Shown here one piece after another: positions 20,975-29,997 of a stretch of DNA of 64,000 nt. The notes beneath the pieces are model-generated. The model made no database searches. It was given only the letters and a program-made list of their open reading frames with translations, and had not been told where the DNA came from. Within the stretch, counting starts at the first letter, position 1. Each line of letters begins with the position of its first letter. The position numbers and the translations under genes were made by a program. Origin of the DNA: Vibrio marisflavi CECT 7928 (GTDB lineage: Bacteria > Pseudomonadota > Gammaproteobacteria > Enterobacterales > Vibrionaceae); the NCBI RefSeq assembly GCF_921294215.1, contig NZ_CAKLDM010000002.1, positions 1,674,001-1,738,000 on the forward strand, in the 5' to 3' direction.

Positions 20975-21751
20975 AATAATCCACTGCCTTTTCTTAGTGC
21001 GGGAAGTCCTTATCCGGTTCCCTTTATGTTTTTGGTAATCACTCAAACTCTTAAATGGTCGGATGTCACTACCGTCAAATTCCGTAGCTAAGCTTGCTAG
21101 AGAATCCCCAGACTGTCAAATAGCCTAAAAAGTAATTTATAAAAATAAATAAAATAATTACAAATCAAAGACTTAGATGTAAAAACTTGATTTATAAGTA
21201 TTTACTTAAGTATTAGCACGTAAATCAATATTTTGTAACACACGAAAAACATTCAAAGCTTTATCCCTAAAACTATCAATAAAATACAGAATATTGGTAT
21301 ATTTCACTAATTAAACCATTCACAGCGGAATAATATTCTTCTCGATTTGTTTTTATTTTCAGTTTTTTTACCGGATTTTATTTTGTGAGTCAGATCTATT
21401 TTTAGTCTAAAAAAAACCTATTTCGTGAGCTCAATAGCATGTGTGAAATTGTGTTAATATCTCGGGTGAGTCGATCTTTTTCGGTAAAGTTTTGTTCGAT
21501 TGCAAGTTTTTTAATCGCGGCGCAGGCTAAGAAGCTTAGTCATTCTAAGTGATTAGCCTGCAACAAAGAGTAGAAACCTTGCAATCGAACCCTTCGGGCA
21601 GCATTTGTCGCTTCTTTCTTCTGCGTCAGCGCTGATTTGTGTAGATTACTACACAGCACCACCGCTTCCTTGTATAAAGAAGCGACAAACTGCTGCAAAA
21701 ATCATCGCAAAAGATCAACTCGCCCTAATTTCCAAATAATTCGGTCCCTTT
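20975..21751. other. 777-base gap between porin and dinG
   Basis: The porin side (20975-21460) is very AT-rich and must hold the porin promoter; I see no clear CRP or ToxR site. The dinG side (21464-21725) is a 262-base nested inverted-repeat element, described separately. Only 26 bases separate that element from the dinG ATG. Confidence 0.6.
21464..21725. repeat. Nested inverted-repeat element or structured RNA upstream of dinG
   Basis: The ends are 17-base inverted repeats (21464-21480 with 21709-21725; two differences, one a G-T pair in RNA). They enclose two long hairpins. Hairpin A is a perfect 13-bp stem (21494-21506 with 21578-21590) containing a perfect 9-bp inner stem (21522-21530 with 21553-21561) and a 5-bp tip (21535-21539 with 21545-21549). 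Hairpin B is a 20-bp stem with one bulge (21598-21617 with 21676-21696), plus a perfect 7-bp tip with loop ATTA (21638-21644 with 21649-21655). No reading frame fits. It could be a MITE-like palindromic mobile element or a Y-shaped RNA domain in the dinG leader. Confidence 0.8.
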
Positions 21752-23827
21752 ATGCCAGCGAATAATATTCAAACCTCGATAAGAAACAGCTATCAAAACC
21801 TGCAAGCTCAACTAGAAAACTTCGTTCCTCGCCGAGCGCAGAATTACTTAGTCGCTGAAATCGCCAAAACCTTATGTGGTGAATACCACAATACGAATCG
21901 CCTAATCGTGGCAGAGGCAGGGACGGGAATTGGTAAATCACTCTCATATTTAATGGCCGCTGTTCCCGTTGCAGTTTTGAACAATCGTAAAGTTGTCATT
22001 TCAACCGCAACTGTAGCTCTGCAAGAACAGTTATTAGACAAAGACCTTCCTTTATATAGACGCATTACCGATTTGGACTTTCGCTTTCAACTAGTGAAAG
22101 GAAGGCAACGATATTGCTGCGCAGAAAAACTAATGGTGGCTAGCGGTACTGACGGTGGACAACTGGCCATATTTGAAAACAAGCCGAAAGAAAAAGATAT
22201 CGCATTACTGCAAGAGCTATATCAAAAGCTCGCAAGCGGTAAATGGGATGGAGACAGAGACTCATGGCCAGAGCCAATTAAAGATGAGCTTTGGTCAATG
22301 ATTGTCAGTGATAAGCATAGCTGCAATAACAGCCTACCAGCTCACAGGCAATGTCCATTTCAAAAAGCTCGTGCAGAGCTGGATAAAGCAGATGTGATTG
22401 TGGCGAATCACAGTTTAGTCATGGCCGATGCTGATTTGGGTGGTGGCATCATTCTCCCTGAACCAGAAAACACTATTTATGTCTTCGATGAAGCACACCA
22501 CCTACCAAAAGTCGCACGCGACCACTCTTCTGCCGCAGCCAGTTTAAAGGGCGCAGCTAGTTGGTTAGAAAAGTTAAATCAATCAGTGAAAAAATTCGCG
22601 AACTTGGCAGATGAGAAACGTGTCAGCCGTTTTCGCAACGAACTGCAAGATAGCATTCAGCAACTCGTTCCCTCACTCACACAACTTGCTCGACAATTTA
22701 ATCCTGCGCAGTTTGAAGATAAGTGCTATCGGTTTGAACATGGTGATCTACCTAGCTGGCTGGAAGAGCAATCACAAGAACTCAAACAAATGTGTTCGAA
22801 GGGTCATCAAGCAATCAATAAAATTGCCGATCTCATTGCAGAACGTATAAAAGATGGAGAAGTGTCGAACAAGCTTGCTGAACCAGCGCTAGCAGAAATC
22901 GGCTTCTATATACAAAGGATGGAAAACCTAACTCAAGTATGGAGCTTGATGGCAGAGCCTAAAAGGGAGAAAGGCGCACCACTTGCTCGCTGGTTGGAGC
23001 TACACCCAGATAAAGAAGATGATTTTATCGTCAACGTATCTCCTCTTGAAGCCGGTTGGAAACTCGACCAACAGATCTGGAGCCGCTGCATTGGTGCTGT
23101 ACTAACTTCCGCGACGATGCGAGCTCTTAACTCTTTTCGTTTCTTCTGCCAGCAAGCTGGTGTCAGCGACAAAGAAGAAGACGGCACACGATTTTTAGCA
23201 TTAGCATCGCCATTTGATTATGCCAACCAAGCTGAGCTTTTGATTCCCAAAATGAAGCTAGAGCCATCGGCAGACCAATTTACGGATAGCCTATGTGAAA
23301 TACTTCCCTCACTCATAAAAGAGAACAAGGCCAACTTAGTATTGTTCGCATCTTATTGGCAGATGAACCAAGTTGCTGAATCTTTGAACAAAAAATTTAT
23401 AAAAAAAGGTTGGGCGCTACAAGTTCAAGGGGACTCTTCACGTACTAAGATACTCAACAAACACAAAACGTTAGTCCAATGTGGAAAAACAAGCATCCTT
23501 TTTGGTACCGGTAGTTTTTCCGAAGGTTTGGATTTGCCCGGCGAGTTACTAGAAAATTTAGTTATTACCAAAATTCCTTTTGCAGTTCCAACCTCTCCCG
23601 TTGAACAAGCACACTCTGAATATATCGAGCATAAAGGAGGCAATCCGTTTATGCAGATCACAGTACCAGAAGCGAGCAAAAAGTTAATTCAATCTGTAGG
23701 GCGACTACTGCGTAAAGAGCAAGATTCTGGTAGAGTCATCATCCTTGATCGACGCATCGTCACCAAACGTTATGGCCAAGCACTGCTCGATTCATTGCCG
23801 CCATTTAAAAGAAATATTGAGTATTAG
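21752..23827 (+). CDS. dinG: ATP-dependent DNA helicase DinG
   Basis: A 691-residue XPD-like superfamily 2 helicase that unwinds DNA 5'-3' and helps resolve R-loops and repair blocked forks. Walker A AEAGTGIGKS is at 54-63 and DEAH at 246-249. The C-terminal QSVGRLLRKEQDSGRV motif VI is intact. Cysteines in the iron-sulfur region are 122, 123, 191 and 201; compared with E. coli (120, 194, 199, 205), one of the clustered cysteines is missing. The ribosome binding site is weak. I see no LexA box, and the nested repeat element lies directly upstream. Confidence 0.94.
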   Translation: MPANNIQTSIRNSYQNLQAQLENFVPRRAQNYLVAEIAKTLCGEYHNTNRLIVAEAGTGIGKSLSYLMAAVPVAVLNNRKVVISTATVALQEQLLDKDLPLYRRITDLDFRFQLVKGRQRYCCAEKLMVASGTDGGQLAIFENKPKEKDIALLQELYQKLASGKWDGDRDSWPEPIKDELWSMIVSDKHSCNNSLPAHRQCPFQKARAELDKADVIVANHSLVMADADLGGGIILPEPENTIYVFDEAHHLPKVARDHSSAAASLKGAASWLEKLNQSVKKFANLADEKRVSRFRNELQDSIQQLVPSLTQLARQFNPAQFEDKCYRFEHGDLPSWLEEQSQELKQMCSKGHQAINKIADLIAERIKDGEVSNKLAEPALAEIGFYIQRMENLTQVWSLMAEPKREKGAPLARWLELHPDKEDDFIVNVSPLEAGWKLDQQIWSRCIGAVLTSATMRALNSFRFFCQQAGVSDKEEDGTRFLALASPFDYANQAELLIPKMKLEPSADQFTDSLCEILPSLIKENKANLVLFASYWQMNQVAESLNKKFIKKGWALQVQGDSSRTKILNKHKTLVQCGKTSILFGTGSFSEGLDLPGELLENLVITKIPFAVPTSPVEQAHSEYIEHKGGNPFMQITVPEASKKLIQSVGRLLRKEQDSGRVIILDRRIVTKRYGQALLDSLPPFKRNIEY

Positions 23828-23883
23828 GCCTCAAGGGCTCTAAACTTCAAGTCGTCACTATAACAATAAATAGACTGTACCCT

Positions 23884-24654
23884 ATGGAATATATTGAGCC
23901 AACCACGCTGGTCATTTTGGCTTTAGTAGCATTTTTTGCTGGATTTATCGATGCTGTAGCCGGCGGTGGTGGTATGCTAACGGTTCCCGCTTTGCTGTCG
24001 TTGGGTTTACCACCACATATTGCTCTCGGCACAAATAAAGTAGCGGCTTCTTTTGCTTCTTCAACCGCGGCTTTTACCTATTATAGAAAACGCTTATTTA
24101 AGCCTCAGTTTTGGGCTCGGTGTTTTATTGCGACTTTAGTTGGTGCCATCGCTGGCGTACTGCTTGTCGATAAAATCAGTACTGCTTTTCTCGATAAAGC
24201 CTTGCCACTGATTATTTTAGCTGCAGCTATTTACACCATTTGGCACAAAACACCTGATGCGCACAAAAATGCCATTCCCACTTCTGATCCAAAATTTCAT
24301 AAGAAACAGTCAATCCAAGGTGTTGTGCTTGGGTTTTATGATGGGATGGCTGGGCCGGGTACTGGTGCTTTTTGGACGGTAAGTTCGATGGCACTTTATA
24401 GGCTTAATATTTTGCTGGCGTCGGGGCTTGCTAAGGCTATGAATTTTACCAGCAACTTTACCTCTTTGATCGTTTTTGCTTACTTAGGACATGTGCACTG
24501 GGTTCTTGGTTTAACAATGGGTGTGTGTTTAATGGCAGGAGCGTTCCTCGGCGCGCACACAGCAATACGTTTTGGTGCCAAATTTATTCGACCTGTATTT
24601 GTATGCGTTGTAAGCATATTATCTATTAAGTTGGCCTACCAAGCGTGGTTTTGA
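23884..24654 (+). CDS. TSUP family (TauE/SafE) membrane transporter
   Basis: A 256-residue inner-membrane protein with about eight hydrophobic segments and two family-typical motifs, FIDAVAGGGGMLTVPALL near the N-terminus and FYDGMAGPGTGAFW in the middle. Those are the paired TSUP signature repeats. The family exports or imports sulfonates, sulfite and other organic anions; the substrate here is not predictable. It lies 56 bases after dinG and three bases before priC, so it is probably co-transcribed with priC. Confidence 0.9.
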   Translation: MEYIEPTTLVILALVAFFAGFIDAVAGGGGMLTVPALLSLGLPPHIALGTNKVAASFASSTAAFTYYRKRLFKPQFWARCFIATLVGAIAGVLLVDKISTAFLDKALPLIILAAAIYTIWHKTPDAHKNAIPTSDPKFHKKQSIQGVVLGFYDGMAGPGTGAFWTVSSMALYRLNILLASGLAKAMNFTSNFTSLIVFAYLGHVHWVLGLTMGVCLMAGAFLGAHTAIRFGAKFIRPVFVCVVSILSIKLAYQAWF

Positions 24655-24657
24655 TGT

Positions 24658-25206
24658 ATGCGACAACTTAGCCAAATTGAGCACACCTTAGAGAGTTTGA
24701 ATAAACAAGCAACTCAAGTCGATAGAACTAGAGGCGAGCATCATCAAGCATTATTTGATGAACGGCTTTTTCATGGTAAAGCTCGCCTATTAGTTCCATG
24801 TGTAGAAGAGGCACAAGCGACGTTATCGAGCTTAACTCGAGAGCAGCAAACCGAAAAGCTCACTAGGCAGCACGCTGAGTTTTTAACCCAACGATTGGTC
24901 GCACAAATTGAAGCGATTCAACGAGAGCTTTCTACATTATCGATCAGGAAAAAAGAGCCCAAACACCGCCATTATTTCCGCAAGTCAATTCATCGTCTTT
25001 ATCAAGATCTTGCTCAGCATCAAGAATGGGAACGTCGCTTGAAAGAGATGGTTAGAGCACAAGAGTTAGCCGTTTCGCAAGCGTCATTTAGTCAGCAGGC
25101 ACAAGCGCAACAAACATTAATCAAGACAGAACAGCGCCTCAAGCGCTGCCAAGACTCGAAACTAAAGTTAGAGAAACAAATTACTTTCAGGGAGAAAAGC
25201 AAATAG
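24658..25206 (+). CDS. priC: Primosomal replication protein PriC
   Basis: A 182-residue helical, Gln- and Arg-rich protein of the PriC family. PriC restarts stalled forks by loading DnaB onto SSB-coated DNA with PriA or Rep. The conserved C-terminal-half stretch HYFRKSIHRLYQDLAQHQEWERRL is typical. It follows the TSUP gene by three bases and precedes rsmS by two, giving a tight TSUP-priC-rsmS-roxA cluster. Coiled-coil character is strong throughout. Confidence 0.88.
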   Translation: MRQLSQIEHTLESLNKQATQVDRTRGEHHQALFDERLFHGKARLLVPCVEEAQATLSSLTREQQTEKLTRQHAEFLTQRLVAQIEAIQRELSTLSIRKKEPKHRHYFRKSIHRLYQDLAQHQEWERRLKEMVRAQELAVSQASFSQQAQAQQTLIKTEQRLKRCQDSKLKLEKQITFREKSK

Positions 25207-25208
25207 TT

Positions 25209-25388
25209 ATGAGTTTAGATAAGCCTAACAAATCAAATCCTTTAGATAATGCGCCCGATGAGATAAAACTTGCTGTCGATCTTATCTATCTACTGGAAAG
25301 CAACGAAGTCGAGCCAGAAACTGCGCTCGCAGCAATTGAAATCGTTAAACACGATCTCGAAAATAAAATCAGCGCAAAAAATTGTTAA
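25209..25388 (+). CDS. rsmS: DUF2496 small protein (YbaM/RsmS-like)
   Basis: A 59-residue protein, MSLDKPNKSNPLDNAPDEIK and onward, whose core DNAPDEIKLAVDLIYLLESNEVEP is clearly the DUF2496 family. E. coli YbaM and the Pectobacterium regulator RsmS belong here; RsmS is a pleiotropic regulator of secondary metabolism and virulence acting at the Rsm level. In E. coli it also follows priC, so the neighbourhood supports the call. It starts two bases after the priC stop. It probably folds as a small all-helical domain. Confidence 0.88.
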   Translation: MSLDKPNKSNPLDNAPDEIKLAVDLIYLLESNEVEPETALAAIEIVKHDLENKISAKNC

Positions 25389-25400
25389 ATTAGGATGCAC

Positions 25401-26537
25401 ATGTACCAACTGACCTTTTCCTTACAAGAGTTTGTAAAACAATATTGGCAAAGAGAGCCTGTGGTTATAAAAGCGGGTTTTGCAGATTTTGTTGACCCTA
25501 TAACACCAGAAGAATTAGCGGGGTTATCACTTGAACAGGAGGTCGACTCACGTTTTATCTCAAATGCTAATGGCAAGTGGGCTGCTGAACATGGGCCATT
25601 TGAGGAAAATAAATTCGCTACACTAGCGGAAAGCCATTGGCAAATCGTCATTCAAGCTGCCAACCATTGGCACTCAGGTGCCGCAGAGCTTGTTCCACCT
25701 TTTTCTCAAATTCCACAATGGATTTTTGATGACGTGATGATCAGCTATTCGACACCGGGTGGTGGAGTTGGTCCACATATCGATCAATATGATGTTTTTA
25801 TTATTCAGGGCCTTGGCAAAAGGCATTGGCGCGTTGGTGCAAAAGACAAAGGCCAGTATGAAGAAATAATCCAAGCAAATGCACTAAGACAAATAAAGCA
25901 ATTTGACTCGGTTATTGATGAGGTTCTTGAGCCGGGAGATATTCTATATATACCACCGGGATTCCCACATGAAGGTTATGCGCTAGAAAATAGTATCAGC
26001 TATTCAATTGGTTATCGCACACCAAAAGAACAAGAGTTAGTGAGCCAGTTTGCAGACTACTATTTAGCTGAAAACCTTGGCGAAGAACATGTGACTACTG
26101 AAGACATTGAACTACAAACCAATGGCGGTGAGATCAACAAGAGCACCCTTAATCAGCTTCAGTCGATACTAGAGAAAAGCATTGCCCAACCACAATTGAT
26201 GAAAGACTTTTTGGCGACAATGCTGAGCCAGCCTCGCCACCAACTTGATATCATCGAGCCTGAACCTGCATACACGACAGAACACATTCTTGACGAGCTT
26301 GCTTCTGGATCAATGCTAACCAAAGTGTCTGGTTTGAGGGCTTTTTATCACAGTGATGATTCACAATGCGTTTATATCAACGGAGAAAAGTTTGATGCCG
26401 CAGAAAATCACCAGTTAGTTGAAAAGCTTTGCAATCAACCAAGCTTTACGGTAACTGACACATCTACAATGAACTGTCATTCAATAGCTCTGCTCACCGA
26501 GTTGGTGAACAAAGGCTATTGGTATTTCGAAGGTTAG
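25401..26537 (+). CDS. roxA: Ribosomal protein uL16 3-hydroxylase (RoxA/YcfD)
   Basis: A 378-residue 2-oxoglutarate- and Fe(II)-dependent JmjC-type oxygenase that hydroxylates an Arg of ribosomal protein L16. The iron ligands are His126, Asp128 (GPHIDQYDVF) and His190 (PPGFPHEGYA); the residue spacing matches E. coli YcfD. The C-terminal half is the helical and winged-helix part. I chose the ATG at 25401, five bases after AGGA, over an ATG six bases upstream. It ends six bases from the convergent chemoreceptor gene, with no terminator between them. Confidence 0.93.
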   Translation: MYQLTFSLQEFVKQYWQREPVVIKAGFADFVDPITPEELAGLSLEQEVDSRFISNANGKWAAEHGPFEENKFATLAESHWQIVIQAANHWHSGAAELVPPFSQIPQWIFDDVMISYSTPGGGVGPHIDQYDVFIIQGLGKRHWRVGAKDKGQYEEIIQANALRQIKQFDSVIDEVLEPGDILYIPPGFPHEGYALENSISYSIGYRTPKEQELVSQFADYYLAENLGEEHVTTEDIELQTNGGEINKSTLNQLQSILEKSIAQPQLMKDFLATMLSQPRHQLDIIEPEPAYTTEHILDELASGSMLTKVSGLRAFYHSDDSQCVYINGEKFDAAENHQLVEKLCNQPSFTVTDTSTMNCHSIALLTELVNKGYWYFEG

Positions 26538-26543
26538 AGATCG

Positions 26544-28655
26544 CTAGACTTTAAACTGATTAACGAGTTGCTGTTGTTTACTCGATAGGTTACCGATTTG
26601 CTCACCGACAGCTTCTGATTCACCAGCTTGCTCGAGGATCTGAGCACTCAAATCGCGTATGTTGGTGATACTTTGGTTAACTTCACCTGAAACTGCTTGC
26701 TGCTCTTCAGCTGCACGAACAATTTGGCTGTTCATGTCGTTGATAGCAGCAATCGATTCAAAAATGTGACTTAATTCTTCTACAGCTTTATTCACTTGAT
26801 GTGCAGAGTCATTGGCTAACTCATTACCTTGATTGATGGCTTCTACCACGTCTTGCGTACCGCGTTGTACTTTTTCAATCACACTTCGAATTTCACCAAC
26901 AGAGTCTTGAGTTCTGCTAGCTAGATTCCTTACCTCATCGGCAACAACTGCAAAACCACGCCCTTGCTCACCCGCTCGTGCTGCCTCAATTGCAGCATTC
27001 AATGCAAGTAAGTTTGTTTGTTCTGAAATGCCTTCGATTACAGTGAGAATGTCGGTAATATTGGCGTTGTTCTTGGCCAGTTCCTCTACAACAGGAACAG
27101 CACTGGTCATTCGCTCAACCAACTTCATCATTTCTTCTTCAGAGCGCTCAATAACTTCTTTACCAGAGTTGGCAGCCTCGTTTGCTTCTCCTGCAGCATT
27201 TACCGCAACTTCAGCATTTTGCACTACTAGTCCCGCCGTTTGCGTCATCTCTTCACACGCAGTGGCAACTAAATCCACTTCTTTAAATTGAGATTCACTA
27301 CTTGATCGCGTGTGTACTGCAGCAGTTTTCGCTTGGTCTGTAGTAGAAGCCACTTGATGAGTAGTATCCACAACCTGACTTATAGTGTTCTGAAGCTTTT
27401 CAAGAAAGAGGTTAAAACCACTAGCAAGTTGGCCGATTTCATCTTGAGATTTTACATTCAACCGTTGAGTTAAGTCCCCTTCTCCAGAAGCAATATCATC
27501 TAATCGGGCAACGACATCTCGAATGGGCTTCACTAAGCTTCTCGACATAAATGCAATCACGATGAGTCCAATGATCACCGCTATTGCGCCTGTACCTAAC
27601 TCGACATAAACGCCCTTTTCCACCTGGCTACTAATCATCTGATCTAGGTGGTCTGCATCGGCAAGAACACTCGCTCGTGGCATTTCAAATATAACGCCCC
27701 ACGTCTGGTTCGCGACTTGGATCGGAGCGAAAACTGTTAACCAATTACCATCAGTACTCCACTTGGTGACGACCTTATTGCCAAATAAGAAGTCAGTCAC
27801 CGCTTCACTAGAAACATGCTCACTACTGAATGGAGAACCAACCGCTAATTCACTATTGTCTGAAGCTATCAACGAGCCATCCAAACTGATAATAAAAATA
27901 TCTCCAGAGCCACTAAATAAACTTTGATCCGATTCTTGAGCAATCGCAGCTAGTGGGTTTAAGTTCAAGTCAATCCCAAAGAAACCAATGGTTTCACCAT
28001 CTTGTTGAATAGGAACTGAGATTGAGGAAGTGAGCTGTTCAACACTGCTTGTTTGGGTTAGTTTAGGACTGGATACGCAAGTACTGCCACTAGACAACGG
28101 GCAGAAAAAGCGCTCACTGTTAGTCGAATCTGTCAACGATTTTTCGCTCAGAACATTCTCTTTCGCATCATCTCCATCTTCTAACCAATATGAGGCAAAA
28201 CGTCCTTTTTCATTTGAGCCGACGTAGTCTGCGTTTTGATAGTTACTATCTTCACTATCAAGCATATCTGGCTTGAACACCAAATAAGCACCTTGGATAT
28301 TCTTGTATGACACAACGGCACTCTTAACCATATCGTTGAGTGCTGTTCTCAACTCTTCACTTGATCCAAAATTCTCTTCGGTATTGGTTTTATAGAATAA
28401 AGCATTGCTCGCGAGCATTTCAGAACGGTAAATAGACTCGTTTAAAAATTCTGCGACTAACGATGCATTAAATAATGCCCGCGTTTCCAGTAGCTGCTGA
28501 GACTTATTTATCACTGACTCCGAGCTTTGCTCTTTGATGATCTTTTGATTTCCGAGCGCGTTATAAACAGAGAATCCAACTAAAGAGAGTGAAGTGATTA
28601 ACAAACAAAATCCCGCAAGAATCGTAATCTTCCACTGAACAGACAGGGTTCGCAT
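26544..28655 (-). CDS. Methyl-accepting chemotaxis protein, Cache-type sensor
   Basis: A 703-residue chemoreceptor. Membrane segment 1 is at about 10-32. A periplasmic sensor of roughly 320 residues follows, looking like a dCache domain with [16 protein letters not shown] and the later [15 protein letters not shown]. Membrane segment 2 is at about 352-372, then HAMP, then the signalling domain whose highly conserved hairpin reads [20 protein letters not shown] and onward. Such sensors bind amino acids or other small molecules. I see no CheR-binding pentapeptide at the C-terminus (NQFKV). The ligand is unknown. Confidence 0.93.
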   Translation of the reverse strand: MRTLSVQWKITILAGFCLLITSLSLVGFSVYNALGNQKIIKEQSSESVINKSQQLLETRALFNASLVAEFLNESIYRSEMLASNALFYKTNTEENFGSSEELRTALNDMVKSAVVSYKNIQGAYLVFKPDMLDSEDSNYQNADYVGSNEKGRFASYWLEDGDDAKENVLSEKSLTDSTNSERFFCPLSSGSTCVSSPKLTQTSSVEQLTSSISVPIQQDGETIGFFGIDLNLNPLAAIAQESDQSLFSGSGDIFIISLDGSLIASDNSELAVGSPFSSEHVSSEAVTDFLFGNKVVTKWSTDGNWLTVFAPIQVANQTWGVIFEMPRASVLADADHLDQMISSQVEKGVYVELGTGAIAVIIGLIVIAFMSRSLVKPIRDVVARLDDIASGEGDLTQRLNVKSQDEIGQLASGFNLFLEKLQNTISQVVDTTHQVASTTDQAKTAAVHTRSSSESQFKEVDLVATACEEMTQTAGLVVQNAEVAVNAAGEANEAANSGKEVIERSEEEMMKLVERMTSAVPVVEELAKNNANITDILTVIEGISEQTNLLALNAAIEAARAGEQGRGFAVVADEVRNLASRTQDSVGEIRSVIEKVQRGTQDVVEAINQGNELANDSAHQVNKAVEELSHIFESIAAINDMNSQIVRAAEEQQAVSGEVNQSITNIRDLSAQILEQAGESEAVGEQIGNLSSKQQQLVNQFKV

Positions 28656-28973
28656 ACAATGTCCTTATAAAAAGCAAAAACTCATAAGCTTAGGCAATAT
28701 CCGTTCCAATTAGACCACATTTGCCATTTGAATCAATTATAGGTTTACAAAATTGTTAAATTTATTACTAAAGATAGACAATTTTTGAAGTGTTGGGCAT
28801 AAAAACTGCCTCTTTATGCCTTCAAACAAGATTCTTAGTCAAATCAGTGTATTCGAAATCAAGATGGGAGCTTGTAAATAGGTTAATTGTAATTTCTTCT
28901 AACAAGTACGCGAATTTAAATCGCTACTCTTAAATAGCTCGCCTTCTAAAATAAGCCCCAACATTTCTGCAAG
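28656..28973. other. 318-base gap, chemoreceptor to DMT pseudogene
   Basis: A gap upstream of two divergent genes. It is AT-rich, and I see no operator, repeat or RNA structure I can support. Confidence 0.4.
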
Positions 28974-28982
28974 GTGAATAGC

Positions 28983-29786
28983 ATGTTGAACAAAGATATA
29001 AAAGCATCTTCATTAGTTGTTATTTCTACATTTTTCTTAGCTACGCAGAATACCGCGGCGAAGAAGTTAACTGGCGAAATGTTAGTCGGCTTTTTATTAA
29101 CTGTTAGGTTCTTTTCCATCTCTGCGATTTGTTTTGCAACCATGTTCTCTCAACTGCTTATTTTGATTACCCTCTCTAGTATGAGCTTGATAGGCGCTAC
29201 GTTGATGATAAGCCTTTCACCACTGCTCATTCCATTTGTAGACTGGCTAGCTTATAGAAGAAAAATCAAACTAAAAAATACTATCTCTCTGCTGATCGCA
29301 TTTTCTGGCGTGTTTTTATTAACAGAGGGAGGAGCAGTTGATCTACACACGGGTATTGCTTATGGTGCAGCTGCGGCAATAACTCTTGCAGTCACCCAAG
29401 TCGTTGCACATCGTGTGTCCAAATCTGAATTGAGAGTAACCTCCCAAGTCTGCTGGACTTTCTTAGTATCCGGCCTCTGCAGTTTACCGTTACTCTTTTG
29501 GCAACTAAGTCATTCGCCAGCAAGCTTATCAAACGTAACCGCCGTAAGCTGGTTAATTCTAATAGCATTTATTATCTCTTCCGCTCTTAATCGATCTATA
29601 CGCAATTTGGGTTACAGCCTTGCATCAAGTGCGACAGTTACTGCCCCTTGGCTGTATTCTAACTTGATATTTGCAGCTGTATTTGGCGCTATGTTTTTTC
29701 ATGAATCCATCACTTACGTAACAGCGATAGGCTTTCGGCAATTATTGTCGGAGGAATTACCAACATCTACCGATAACGTGCAATGA
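28983..29786 (+). pseudogene. DMT/EamA-type transporter, frameshifted and probably internally deleted
   Basis: It is related to ten-segment drug/metabolite transporters. The first half reads through segments such as [23 protein letters not shown]. Two lesions are visible. Near 29736 the frame slips by one base: the intact frame ends in an unnatural [16 protein letters not shown], whereas the neighbouring frame from 29738 reads [12 protein letters not shown] and stops at 29774-29776, as a last transmembrane segment should. Between residues about 55 and 60 the usual loop and one membrane segment (some 25 residues) seem to be missing. The start ATG at 28983 has AAGG nearby. The gene may be decaying; a sequencing error could explain only the slip. 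Confidence 0.65.
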
Positions 29787-29833
29787 GCCTTTTGTTGCAG
29801 ATACTAGTTACTCTCAGTAACAAACATAGCAAA

Positions 29834-29847
29834 CTGATATAAATCAA
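29834..29847 (+). promoter_or_regulatory. FNR-like box upstream of the HAO-type cytochrome operon
   Basis: CTGATATAAATCAA matches the FNR consensus TTGAT-N4-ATCAA at nine of ten bases. It lies about 150 bases before the cytochrome start, with a TATGTT -10-like hexamer at 29864-29869. It suggests anaerobic activation. Confidence 0.55.
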
Positions 29848-29997
29848 TAAAAGCTCACTTATTTATGTTCCTACTCACCCCTCCTCCCAAATTACCCACT
29901 TTTTAATTGTGGTTTTATTGATTGGTTCTAAAATCATCTATTAGGATGATATTTAGTCAACACTGTTCAAACTTTCACTGAGAGATTGAGGCCCGAT

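Noticed and set aside
21420..21460. CRP site for the porin gene
   Set aside because: TGTGA half-sites occur but no correctly spaced TCACA partner was found.
21440..21751. LexA box before dinG
   Set aside because: No CTGT-N8-ACAG pattern is present in the leader; the nested repeat element occupies most of it.
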